Assembly: GCF_016107705.1 (NCBI RefSeq)
Contig: NZ_JAEHGC010000019.1
Coordinates: 11,412-75,411 of the forward strand
Length of the DNA: 64,000 bases
Reading direction: 5' to 3'
Source of the DNA: Neobacillus cucumis
GTDB taxonomy: Bacteria; Bacillota; Bacilli; Bacillales_B; DSM-18226
The notes under the pieces were generated by a model. The model saw only the letters and a program-made list of their open reading frames with translations, did not search any database and had not been told where the DNA came from. Numbering within the stretch: the first letter of the stretch is position 1; each line of letters opens with the position of its first letter. The position numbers and the translations under genes are program-made. This document shows positions 1 through 8,188 of the stretch, piece by piece.

Positions 1-1
1 A

Positions 2-635
<634 letters not shown>

Positions 636-736
636 TGACATGGTCCCATATACAACCTTAACATCGATGACGGACAAATCTTGGCAGTAGAGTAGTAGAA
701 ACATCATATATTCATCACATTCTACCATTATAGTTC

Positions 737-768
737 AAACAGCCGCCTGTACTGGCGGCTGTTTTTTG
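737..768 (+). terminator. Rho-independent terminator after the thiC unit
   Basis: Ten-base-pair stem AACAGCCGCC / GGCGGCTGTT around a 6-base loop, followed by a run of T. It ends the thiC and small-gene transcript. The stretch between 640 and this hairpin shows nothing else. Confidence 0.9.
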
Positions 769-837
769 TACAAAAGAAATACCTTAATAGAATAATAATT
801 CAAAACTATCGAAACTATCGAACTTTGATGAAACGTA

Positions 838-866
838 TTGCATTTTTCTTTGTATAAAATTACAAT
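838..866 (+). promoter_or_regulatory. Probable sigma-A promoter of the amino-acid transporter operon
   Basis: TTGCAT at 838-843 and TACAAT at 861-866 with a 17-base spacer, about 65 bases upstream of the ATG at 933. A directly repeated CTATCGAA lies just upstream (around 806-822). I see no riboswitch fold here. Confidence 0.5.
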
Positions 867-932
867 GAAATACATAAAAACACTTTAGTTTGCTAAATTG
901 ATAAAGAAAATAAATTAATGGGGGAATACATC

Positions 933-1763
933 ATGAAGAAGGTCATCCAGATATTCATCATCATGGCCGTTGCTATTATGGCAACCGCTTGTGGCGCACA
1001 GCCAAATCTGCCGGATGCAAAAACAAAAGAAAAAACACAAAAGGCTGATAGTGGAAATACACTGGATTCCATTAAAAAACAAGGCGTGATCACCATTGCA
1101 ATGGATGATACATTCCCGCCAATGGAATATCGTAATGATAAAAATGAATTAGTAGGTTTTGACGTAGACCTAGCAAATGCCATTACGAAGGAGCTCGGCG
1201 TGAAAGCTGAATTTAAACCAACCGCATGGGACGGCATTTTACCTGGGTTAGATGCGAAACAATATGACGTCATTATGACTTCTATGAATATTACAGATGA
1301 ACGAAAGCAAAAGGTTGATTTTGTAGAGTACCTGAAACTAGGACAAGTTGTGGCAGTTAAAGCCGGTAACCCATTAAATATTCAATCAAAAGAAGATCTT
1401 TCCGGAAAAGTTGTCGGTGTTCAAATTGGTTCAACGAGCGAAACGGCGGCAAAACAGATTAAGGGAGTTAAAGAGTTAAAGACTTATAATGCTTATACTG
1501 ATGTATTTAATGACTTAGGTCTAGGGCGTCTTCAGGGAGTAATCGTTGCTGAAGCGGTCGGTCGTTATTATAAAGCAACGAAACCTGAAGCTTTTGATGT
1601 GGTAGGAACCTCGTTCCAAAAATTACCAATTGGAATTGCCGTACGAAAAGGTGATGACAAACTTGAAGAGGCATTAACGAAAGCTGTGCAAAATGTGAAA
1701 GATAATGGCACTTATGCGAAAATCAGCCAAAAATGGTTTGGAAAAGATCTTTCAAAAGAATAG
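933..1763 (+). CDS. Amino-acid ABC transporter substrate-binding lipoprotein
   Basis: Extracellular binding lipoprotein (276 residues) of a polar amino-acid importer, SBP family 3. A signal peptide of about 20 residues ends in a lipobox (ATAC, then GAQ), so the mature protein is lipid-anchored. Family landmarks are DDTFPPMEY near the N-terminus, LVGFDVDLANAI and WDGILPGLDAKQYDVI. Start ATG 933 is preceded by GGGGGA at a spacing of 7; an upstream in-frame ATG at 918 overlaps that site and is rejected. It is the first gene of the importer, followed by a hairpin and then the permease and ATPase. The true ligand cannot be read from sequence; cystine or another modified amino acid is possible given the downstream hydrolases. 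Confidence 0.9.
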   Translation: MKKVIQIFIIMAVAIMATACGAQPNLPDAKTKEKTQKADSGNTLDSIKKQGVITIAMDDTFPPMEYRNDKNELVGFDVDLANAITKELGVKAEFKPTAWDGILPGLDAKQYDVIMTSMNITDERKQKVDFVEYLKLGQVVAVKAGNPLNIQSKEDLSGKVVGVQIGSTSETAAKQIKGVKELKTYNAYTDVFNDLGLGRLQGVIVAEAVGRYYKATKPEAFDVVGTSFQKLPIGIAVRKGDDKLEEALTKAVQNVKDNGTYAKISQKWFGKDLSKE

Positions 1764-1771
1764 GGGAAGAG

Positions 1772-1809
1772 CGGATAAATCGGTTTGTAGATTTATCCGT
1801 CTTCTTTTT
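1772..1809 (+). terminator. Intra-operon attenuating terminator
   Basis: Stem CGGATAAATC / GATTTATCCG with an 8-base loop followed by TCTTCTTTTT, placed between the binding-protein gene and the permease gene. Partial termination here would give more binding protein than membrane complex, a common arrangement in ABC importers. Confidence 0.7.
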
Positions 1810-1826
1810 AAAAAGGAGTCGTAAAA

Positions 1827-2489
1827 ATGAAGGAATTTTTGTCATTCTCACTTACCTATCTCCCCTATTTATTACAAGGGGCGTTAGTGACGATTGAAAT
1901 CGCGGCGATTGGAGTAGTTGCCGGAAGTTTAATTGGATTATTATTTGGTCTTGGACGTGTTTCAAAAGTGAAATTATTTTCACAGATTAGCAGATTTTAT
2001 ATATGGGTGATTCGCGGAACACCGCTTTTACTGCAATTGTTTATGATTCATTTTGCCATTCCGTCTGTGATCCCAGCACTCACCATGCCGCCATTCGTCT
2101 CGGCCTGCATTGCCTTGTCGTTAAATGCGGCAGCTTATATTGCGGAAATTTCCAGGGGGGCTATTCAGTCCATCGATAAAGGCCAAATGGAAGCCGCGCG
2201 GTCACTAGGTTTAAGCTACGGACAAGCGATGAGAAGGGTCATTATTCCTCAAGCTTTTCGCCGGATGCTGCCGCCATTGGGGAATGAATTTATCGCCCTT
2301 ATCAAAGAATCGTCCCTGGTTTCAACGATTGCTTTATATGATTTACTTCGAACAGGGCAACAAATTATCAGCAGTACGTACCGGTATATGGAAATCTTTA
2401 TCTTAGTCGGGTTAATCTATTTATTACTTACCACGATCATGACATTTATCGTTGGAAAAGTAGAGAAAAAGGTAGGTGCATATGAATGA
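1827..2489 (+). CDS. Amino-acid ABC transporter permease
   Basis: Membrane subunit of the importer (220 residues, HisM/GlnP family), with about five predicted membrane helices. The coupling loop that contacts the ATPase is clear: [13 protein letters not shown] followed by [19 protein letters not shown]. The start has a good ribosome binding site (AAAAAGGAG). Its stop overlaps the start of the ATPase gene in an ATGA arrangement, so the two are translationally coupled. A single permease gene implies a homodimeric pore. Confidence 0.93.
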   Translation: MKEFLSFSLTYLPYLLQGALVTIEIAAIGVVAGSLIGLLFGLGRVSKVKLFSQISRFYIWVIRGTPLLLQLFMIHFAIPSVIPALTMPPFVSACIALSLNAAAYIAEISRGAIQSIDKGQMEAARSLGLSYGQAMRRVIIPQAFRRMLPPLGNEFIALIKESSLVSTIALYDLLRTGQQIISSTYRYMEIFILVGLIYLLLTTIMTFIVGKVEKKVGAYE

Positions 2490-3208
2490 TTTCCTGCAAG
2501 AATGTTGTAAAATCCTTTGGTGATTTGGAAGTTTTAAAAGGAGTCGATTTGGACGTTTCACAGGGTGAGGTCGTCGTAATCATTGGACCGAGCGGATCTG
2601 GTAAAAGTACCTTTCTTCGTTGTATGAACCATTTAGAGACCATCAATAGTGGCAGTATTACGGTAAATGGTAAAATGGTAGAAAATAAGGAATCATCCTT
2701 AAATAAATTGCGTCAGGAAATCGGCATGGTCTTTCAGCAATTTAACCTTTTTCCCCACAGGACCGTGATGGAAAATATTATCGAAGCACCGGTTCTGCTG
2801 AAAAAAATGTCAAAAGCGGAAGCCAAGAAAAAAGGGATAGAGCTTTTGAAGAAAGTAGGATTAGAAGCGAAAGCCGATGAATATCCGAACCGTTTATCCG
2901 GTGGGCAAAAACAGCGGGTAGCGATTGCCCGGGCGTTAGCTATGGAGCCGACCGTGATGCTTTTCGATGAACCAACCTCGGCTCTTGACCCGGAGCTAGT
3001 TGGGGAAGTACTGGCTGTTATGAAACAACTGGCAAAAGATGGGATGACCATGGTTGTTGTCACACATGAAATGGGATTTGCAAAAGAAGTAGCGGACCGG
3101 GTGATTTTCATGGACGGCGGCTATATGATTGAACAAAATACTCCTGAAGAGTTATTTGGCCATCCACAGCATGAACGGACAAAGGAGTTTTTAGGGCATA
3201 TCAAGTAG
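2486..3208 (+). CDS. Amino-acid ABC transporter ATP-binding protein
   Basis: Cytoplasmic ATPase (240 residues, GlnQ/HisP type) powering the importer. It has Walker [10 protein letters not shown] (near residue 32), Q-loop [11 protein letters not shown], signature [15 protein letters not shown], Walker [14 protein letters not shown] and the switch histidine in [10 protein letters not shown]. The length is normal for the family. It starts inside the permease stop codon, and the amidohydrolase begins only 12 bases after its stop, which argues for one transcript with the downstream hydrolase. Confidence 0.95.
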   Translation: MISCKNVVKSFGDLEVLKGVDLDVSQGEVVVIIGPSGSGKSTFLRCMNHLETINSGSITVNGKMVENKESSLNKLRQEIGMVFQQFNLFPHRTVMENIIEAPVLLKKMSKAEAKKKGIELLKKVGLEAKADEYPNRLSGGQKQRVAIARALAMEPTVMLFDEPTSALDPELVGEVLAVMKQLAKDGMTMVVVTHEMGFAKEVADRVIFMDGGYMIEQNTPEELFGHPQHERTKEFLGHIK

Positions 3209-3220
3209 GGAGAGATCACC

Positions 3221-4426
3221 ATGAAACAAGTTTCAAGTTTGGATTTAACATCCAAGATTAATGAAAAAATAGATCAATTGTTTCCTAGATTAGTGGAGAT
3301 GAGAAGACATCTTCACATGTATCCAGAACTTAGTAATCAAGAATTTAACACAACCAAACAAATCAATGACTGGTTAACCGAATTCAAGATTCAACAGATT
3401 CCGCTTAGCCTTCAAACAGGGACTGCAGCAGAGATTATTGGTAAAACCTTAGGACCAACTGTTGCCATCCGTGCTGACATTGATGCTCTTCCAATTTTTG
3501 AAGAGGCGAACGTACCGTTTCGTTCAAAAATTGACGGGATCAGTCATATGTGCGGGCACGATGTTCACACGACGATTGCCCTTGGTGCAGGGATTATTTT
3601 ACAAGAAATCAGCGATTTACTCCCTGGCAATGTCCGAATTCTTTTCCAGCCGGCTGAGGAATCGGAGGGCGGCGCCGAGTCGATGATTCAGCAAGGATTA
3701 TTAAATGAAGTAAAATCAATCATTGGTCTTCACAATGTTCCCGAACTTCCAGTAGGAAAAATCGGGGTTAAAGAAGGCTTTTTGATGGCCAGTGTGGATG
3801 ATTTTACTATCACTATTCAAGGAAAAGGCGGACATGCAGCCCTTCCGGAAAAAACAATTGATCCAATCGTCATCGGCAGTGCGGTAGTCAGCCAGCTGCA
3901 AACCATTGTCAGCCGTACGATATCTGCAAAAGAATCGGCGGTGGTCACGATTGGGTCGTTCCAAGCGGGTTCGACGAACAATGTCATCCCAGATAAGGCC
4001 ATTCTTAAAGGAACGGTCAGGACATCCAATGAAGAAGTCAGGAAGAAAATCTATGATGTCTTTACCAAGACGGTTACGAATACAGTGGCAGCCCTTGGTG
4101 GTGAGGTGGAAATTGATTATCAATTTTTACTTCCTGCTGTTTATAATGATGCAAGCGTTGCTGAAATTGTCCGCTCTGCCGCAGTGTCTGTTGTCGGAAG
4201 TAAGAATACGGTTATCGCTGAGCCTACCATGGGTGGAGAGGATTTTTCTTTTTACCAAAAAGAAGTTCCCGGCTGCTACGTTTGGCTAGGTTCGGGTAAC
4301 GAAGAAAAAGGAATTCAATATGGCTGGCACCATCCGAAATTTATGGTGGATGAGGAAGCTATTAAAATCGGTGTTCATTTGATGGTCCATTCAGCCTTGC
4401 TTTTATTAGAAAATTCTTCTATATAA
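3221..4426 (+). CDS. M20D amidohydrolase (N-acyl-amino-acid or hippurate hydrolase type)
   Basis: Metallo-amidohydrolase of 401 residues that splits N-acylated amino acids in the cytosol. Family landmarks are RRHLHMYPELS, the metal-binding CGHDVHT, PAEESEGGAESM with the catalytic and metal glutamates, GLHNVPELPVG, the dimerisation-lid motif GKGGHAA, and the C-terminal PTMGGEDFSFY. It follows the amino-acid importer by 12 bases, so its substrate is probably what the importer brings in. The specific acyl group is not determinable from sequence. A terminator follows. Confidence 0.88.
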   Translation: MKQVSSLDLTSKINEKIDQLFPRLVEMRRHLHMYPELSNQEFNTTKQINDWLTEFKIQQIPLSLQTGTAAEIIGKTLGPTVAIRADIDALPIFEEANVPFRSKIDGISHMCGHDVHTTIALGAGIILQEISDLLPGNVRILFQPAEESEGGAESMIQQGLLNEVKSIIGLHNVPELPVGKIGVKEGFLMASVDDFTITIQGKGGHAALPEKTIDPIVIGSAVVSQLQTIVSRTISAKESAVVTIGSFQAGSTNNVIPDKAILKGTVRTSNEEVRKKIYDVFTKTVTNTVAALGGEVEIDYQFLLPAVYNDASVAEIVRSAAVSVVGSKNTVIAEPTMGGEDFSFYQKEVPGCYVWLGSGNEEKGIQYGWHHPKFMVDEEAIKIGVHLMVHSALLLLENSSI

Positions 4427-4434
4427 TAATAATC

Positions 4435-4470
4435 CTGCCTGCTAGCATGTTGTAGCAGGCAGAATTTTTT
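4435..4470 (+). terminator. Terminator after the importer/amidohydrolase operon
   Basis: Perfect 10-bp stem CTGCCTGCTA / TAGCAGGCAG with an 8-base loop, followed by six T. Confidence 0.9.
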
Positions 4471-4544
4471 ATAATCGTCTTGTATTTTTATTCCAGTTGT
4501 ATTAGGTTATTAACGATGGAACTTCTTTGGCGGGAGCGATGAAT

Positions 4545-5726
4545 ATGTTAGGACATAAACGGGCCTTTTTGTATTTAAGTACTTTTCTATTTTTCTTTCA
4601 CTCTTCTTCGACGGTGATCTCAACTTTTCTACCAGTCTATTTTCAAGAAGAGCAGCTTACTGGGACCCAAATTGGTTGGCTAATGGCTGTCGGTCCGTTT
4701 TCTTCATTATTATCACAGCCTTTTTGGGGCTACATCAGCGACCGATATAAAACCATTAAAAAGATTCTGCTGTTTTGTCTAGTAGGGGTGATTTCCTTCA
4801 GCATCATCCTGTTCCAAGTTAACTCCTTTTTGATGCTGCTATTCTTATGTGCCATCTTTTATTCGTTTCTGAGCCCCATTGGAGCATTCGGCGACAGCTT
4901 AGCATTGCATACCTCTCAAATTGTTGGCTCTTCTTTTGGAAGGATTCGGATGTGGGGGTCTGTGGGCTATGCGGTTACCTCGTACCTAGGGGGCCAAATT
5001 CTTACTCGAATTGGTCTTGAGCATTTACTCTACCCCTATCTTGCTTTTACTATCATCGCATTTGTTTTTTGCTGGAAGGTCATGGATATTAATACACCAT
5101 CTGCACCCATTAATCTTAAGGGAGCGGTCCGAAATATTCTCCGCCCAAATTTCTTATTTTTCTTACTCATCATTATGTTTGTTACGATTCCGCATCGGAC
5201 GAATGATATTTTTTCAGGGATCTTTATTAAAGAGCTTGGGGGTAATGAATCCTTAATCGGGTTATCCTGGTTTGTAGCAGTTGCTTTTGAAGCGATTGTT
5301 TATTTACTTAGTCCTTTATGGATGCGGTTTTTTAATGAAATAACCTATATGGTTATTGCGTCAGGATTATATGGGGTAAGGTGGCTTTTATTTTCTCTTG
5401 CAGAAACTCCTTCGCAAATCATCTTGCTTCAGGCCTTGCACGGAATCACCTTTGGGATTTTTTATTTGTGCTCGTTTCAATATGTTTCAAACTTATTCCC
5501 GAACGAATTTAGAGCTACTGGGCAATTATTCTTTATTTCCGTGTTTTTTGGTCTTTCAGCAATCATCGGTTCTTTAGGCGGAGGGATGATTCTTGATGTC
5601 TTTAATGGTCAAATGTTATATAAACTGATGAGTTATCTTGCTTTCACTGGATTTGTTGGATTATTAGGATTCATTGCCTATTCGGGCAAAAAGTTACGGC
5701 CTGGTAGAGAGATTTTACAGAAGTAA
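4545..5726 (+). CDS. MFS transporter (MFS_1-like / nucleoside-symporter-like subgroup)
   Basis: Integral membrane protein of about 393 residues with twelve hydrophobic segments. The first loop carries an MFS motif variant, SQPFWGYISDRY, followed by KTIKK. Start choice: the ORF can begin at TTG 4527 or ATG 4539, but GGCGGGAG ends at 4536, giving best spacing to ATG 4545. It sits between two metallo-hydrolases that act on N-modified amino acids and is 18 bases from the second, so it may move a related substrate or product. Transport direction and substrate are unknown. Confidence 0.8.
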   Translation: MLGHKRAFLYLSTFLFFFHSSSTVISTFLPVYFQEEQLTGTQIGWLMAVGPFSSLLSQPFWGYISDRYKTIKKILLFCLVGVISFSIILFQVNSFLMLLFLCAIFYSFLSPIGAFGDSLALHTSQIVGSSFGRIRMWGSVGYAVTSYLGGQILTRIGLEHLLYPYLAFTIIAFVFCWKVMDINTPSAPINLKGAVRNILRPNFLFFLLIIMFVTIPHRTNDIFSGIFIKELGGNESLIGLSWFVAVAFEAIVYLLSPLWMRFFNEITYMVIASGLYGVRWLLFSLAETPSQIILLQALHGITFGIFYLCSFQYVSNLFPNEFRATGQLFFISVFFGLSAIIGSLGGGMILDVFNGQMLYKLMSYLAFTGFVGLLGFIAYSGKKLRPGREILQK

Positions 5727-5744
5727 GGAAAGGAATGGAAGTTG

Positions 5745-7025
5745 ATGAGTGAAGAAACGGGACGAATGATTCAAACCGACCGTCTTTGGAATGATTTAAT
5801 GACGCTTGGAAAAATTGGTGCAGGAGAAGATGGCGGGGTTACTCGCACCTCCTTTGATTCTGAGGATCTAAAGGCACGGAAATTTTTACTTCAACTTTTA
5901 AAAGATGCAGATTTAGATCCTTATATGGATGAAGTAGGTAATATTATTGGGCAAATCCACGGAAAAAATCCAGATTTGCCTGCGATTCTAATTGGCTCTC
6001 ATATTGATACCGTGCGTTCAGGCGGGCGCTTCGACGGAGCAATGGGCGTGTTAATGGGTGTGGAAGTGCTCAGGTCTATAAAGGAGAAGGGGATTCAACC
6101 GGAGCGAACGGTGAAAGTTGTTTCGTTTACGGATGAAGAAGGAGCCCGTTTCGATTATGCTTTTGTCGGAAGTTCCGCCTTGTCGGGGGCGATCAGTTCT
6201 GATCAATTGCAAAACGATTTAACGACCGCCCTTGATCAGGAGGGAGTTTCTTATATAGAAGCGATGAAACGTGCTAGTATGGAAGGCGGCTATTTTAGCC
6301 AAATTAATCCTGAAGAGTTGGCGAAGGCTTGTGTCAGAAAAGATGAGCTAAAAGCTTATATTGAGGTACATATTGAACAAGGAAAAGTTTTAGAAAGTCA
6401 AGATTTAGCTGCCGGCGTGGTCAGCGGTATTTCAGGCGGGCACTGGGCCGAGGTAACCATCACAGGAGAGGCCGGTCATGCTGGGACAAACGGAATGTTG
6501 GAGCGAAAAGATGCGTTAACGGCGGTAGGTGAATGTTTGCTTGCGATTGAAAAAATTGCCCGGGATAGCGGCGGAAGTGTGGCAACCGTCGGAAAGGTAG
6601 CGGTAAAACCGGGAAGCGGAAACGTGATTCCTGGTCGGGTTGATTTTACCTTAGATGTCCGGGATATTTCTGATGAACGCCGCGAGCTGACTGTTAAAAA
6701 AATTTATGAGGCGATTCGAGAAATCTCAGCACAGCGCGGTGTGAGCTGTGAAATTAGGCCGTTTCAATCTCTTGCATCCGTTATGAGTTCACCGTTGGTG
6801 GTAGAGGCTATTAAAGAAGCATTTATTGAGCTGGATTATCCGATTTGTGAGTTACCAAGCGGGGCTGCGCATGATGCCATGGTCATGGGAGGCATTACCG
6901 AAATTGGTATGATTTTCGTGCGAAGCAGAGGCGGTATCAGTCATCATCCGGATGAATGGAGTTCGTTAGAAGATGTCGCGTTGGGCTGTGAGGTTCTTTA
7001 TCAAACAACCATGAAGCTGCTTTAG
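5745..7025 (+). CDS. M20C Zn-dependent hydrolase (N-carbamoyl-L-amino-acid hydrolase / allantoate amidohydrolase family)
   Basis: Cytosolic enzyme of 426 residues that hydrolyses carbamoyl or ureido groups from amino-acid-like substrates. Metal and catalytic motifs are complete: GSHIDTVRSGGRFDGA (His and Asp), FTDEEGARF (Glu pair), EVHIEQGKVLE (His), PSGAAHDAM, and the terminal ISHHPDEW. ATG 5745 has AAGGAAAGGAA upstream; a TTG one codon earlier is less likely. It is paired with the upstream MFS gene. Allantoate amidohydrolase, beta-ureidopropionase and L-carbamoylase share these motifs, so I keep the call at family level; no purine-catabolism neighbours are seen. Confidence 0.85.
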   Translation: MSEETGRMIQTDRLWNDLMTLGKIGAGEDGGVTRTSFDSEDLKARKFLLQLLKDADLDPYMDEVGNIIGQIHGKNPDLPAILIGSHIDTVRSGGRFDGAMGVLMGVEVLRSIKEKGIQPERTVKVVSFTDEEGARFDYAFVGSSALSGAISSDQLQNDLTTALDQEGVSYIEAMKRASMEGGYFSQINPEELAKACVRKDELKAYIEVHIEQGKVLESQDLAAGVVSGISGGHWAEVTITGEAGHAGTNGMLERKDALTAVGECLLAIEKIARDSGGSVATVGKVAVKPGSGNVIPGRVDFTLDVRDISDERRELTVKKIYEAIREISAQRGVSCEIRPFQSLASVMSSPLVVEAIKEAFIELDYPICELPSGAAHDAMVMGGITEIGMIFVRSRGGISHHPDEWSSLEDVALGCEVLYQTTMKLL

Positions 7026-7043
7026 TGGGCTGAATAGACAAGA

Positions 7044-7084
7044 CTCCTGCTGCAAAAAATAAGCTGAAGTTTTTGCAGCAGGAG
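7044..7084 (+). promoter_or_regulatory. Perfect 15-bp hairpin that hides a ribosome binding site
   Basis: CTCCTGCTGCAAAAA (7044-7058) pairs exactly with TTTTTGCAGCAGGAG (7070-7084) around an 11-base loop. The 3' arm contains the GGAGG (7081-7085) that serves the TTG start at 7094, so the folded leader should block translation. No T-run follows the stem, so it is not an ordinary terminator. Confidence 0.75.
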
Positions 7085-7093
7085 GTGGCACAT

Positions 7094-7252
7094 TTGGAAA
7101 AAAATCAACCAAACCAGGATTTAATCTCAAACAATAGAGGGAATGAAGAAGAATTGGTCATCAGTTCGACAGGGTATGGATTAGAATCTGTATTGAAAGA
7201 GGAAGCCTCTAAAGAAACCAATCGTTCAGACTCATCCTGTGGCGGATTATAA
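7094..7252 (+). CDS. Small hypothetical protein ending in SSCGGL
   Basis: Unrecognised acidic protein of 52 residues, too short for most gene callers. It begins at TTG 7094, with GGAGGTG 7-9 bases upstream. It is rich in Asn, Glu and Ser, has no membrane segment, and ends Asp-Ser-Ser-Cys-Gly-Gly-Leu with a single cysteine. Support for it being real: a near-consensus Shine-Dalgarno, a strong terminator right after the stop (7261-7297), and a long perfect hairpin over its ribosome binding site. Function unknown; a regulated peptide or sporulation product is possible but not shown. Confidence 0.55.
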   Translation: MEKNQPNQDLISNNRGNEEELVISSTGYGLESVLKEEASKETNRSDSSCGGL

Positions 7253-7260
7253 GAATGTTT

Positions 7261-7297
7261 AAAACCCTATTCCTTATTTATGGGAATAGGGTTTTTT
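7261..7297. terminator. Bidirectional terminator
   Basis: AAAACCCTATTCC / GGAATAGGGTTTT, a 13-bp stem with T-runs on both strands. It serves the 52-residue gene on the plus strand and the HPr-like gene on the minus strand. Confidence 0.9.
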
Positions 7298-7313
7298 CTA
7301 TTAATAACTGTTT

Positions 7314-7571
7314 TTATTGAAACGTTTCCACCGTACTGATGATTTGATTTAATGCTTCTTCCTCATCATTTCCACTCGCTTCAAAGGTTAATTCAGCATC
7401 CTTGGAAACAGCGAGAGACAAAACTCCCATCATGGACTTCAGATTCACTTTACGACCATTATGCGTCATAAAAATTTCCGAGTGAAAGCGAGAAGCTTCC
7501 TGAACCAATCGCGTAATATATGGCGGATACAGACCTACTTTTGTTTGCAATTTTACCGATTGTTGAATCAT
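7314..7571 (-). CDS. HPr/Crh-like protein with an altered active-site loop
   Basis: Protein of 85 residues with the HPr fold. The serine phosphorylation segment is intact: VNLKSMMGVLSLAV, with Ser46 at the position phosphorylated by HPr kinase. The loop holding His15 in HPr (GIHARPA) or Gln15 in Crh (GLQARPA) reads GLYPPYI here, so residues 15-17 are Tyr-Pro-Pro. PTS phosphotransfer through residue 15 is therefore impossible. The start has a GGGGAGGT site. It is monocistronic, not beside the yvcJKL genes that usually precede crh. Likely a Crh-type CcpA co-regulator or a diverged paralogue; which one cannot be decided from sequence. Confidence 0.8.
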   Translation of the reverse strand: MIQQSVKLQTKVGLYPPYITRLVQEASRFHSEIFMTHNGRKVNLKSMMGVLSLAVSKDAELTFEASGNDEEEALNQIISTVETFQ

Positions 7572-7649
7572 GTAAGTACCTCCCCAATTTACTTAAAACT
7601 CTCTGTTTTATGTATGAATCCCCATTCTAAAAAATGACCCAAACACAAA

Positions 7650-7678
7650 GAAAAATCCCAAAACCGTTATGGGTTTTG
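7650..7678 (-). terminator. Terminator for the 46-residue minus-strand gene
   Basis: On the minus strand CAAAACC / GGTTTTG forms a stem followed by a T-rich stretch (complement of AAAAAT at 7651-7656). Confidence 0.55.
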
Positions 7679-7692
7679 AGATCTTTCATACG

Positions 7693-7833
7693 TTAACTTT
7701 GCTTTTTCTGATAAGCAATCACGACAATATTGTCATGAGCATTTTGATTTAATTCGTGTTCAAAAGATTTTATTTTCTCAACCATTGAAGTATCCAGATC
7801 TGCTGTTTCATACTTTATATCCTGTTGGTTCAT
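7693..7833 (-). CDS. Small hypothetical protein, 46 residues
   Basis: Short acidic soluble protein that I do not recognise. The middle is helical (MVEKIKSFEHELNQNAHD), followed by a hydrophobic beta-like NIVVIAYQ near the C-terminus. AAAGGGGT lies about 11 bases before the ATG on the minus strand, and a terminator follows the stop. The pattern of charged helix plus a short strand resembles small conserved Bacillus proteins of unknown function. It is a separate unit from the HPr-like gene, with about 120 bases between them. Confidence 0.5.
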   Translation of the reverse strand: MNQQDIKYETADLDTSMVEKIKSFEHELNQNAHDNIVVIAYQKKQS

Positions 7834-7876
7834 TTCTTATTAGTACCCCTTTCATCGGAATCCGAGAAAATAAATC

Positions 7877-8002
7877 TTATTTTTCTCTACCATTTTTTTC
7901 TTTTAATTCATAACGAATTTTGCCTGGATCTTGTTTTCCTTTTGGTACAGATCGTTTTCCACCCAGACTTACATTCGGATAGCTTGTTCCCTTTTCACTC
8001 AT
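7877..8002 (-). CDS. Small basic hypothetical protein, 41 residues
   Basis: Very basic, Gly/Lys-rich peptide without membrane segments, with stretches SLGGKRSVPKGKQD and KIRYELKEKNG. The Shine-Dalgarno is excellent, GGGAGGT eight bases before ATG on the minus strand, which is the main reason to believe in it. It precedes the 46-residue gene in the same direction with a 43-base gap, so both may share a transcript. Function unknown. Confidence 0.5.
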   Translation of the reverse strand: MSEKGTSYPNVSLGGKRSVPKGKQDPGKIRYELKEKNGREK

Positions 8003-8188
8003 CCATTTTACCTCCCAACACTCAATGTCTACTCATCGGTCTTAGTGTAAGAAATAAGCGAACATTTCATGCAACTATAATTTTAGAAACCTTAGTTGAA
8101 AAAGGAATGCACATAATGAAAAATCGGAACACTAACCATGTTCATTTTTTAAAACATTTTTTGCAGCTTTTTGAGGGGGATTTTCAAC

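Noticed and set aside
3716..4123. Minus-strand frame of 135 codons inside the amidohydrolase gene
   Set aside because: Shadow of a well-supported enzyme gene with all catalytic motifs.
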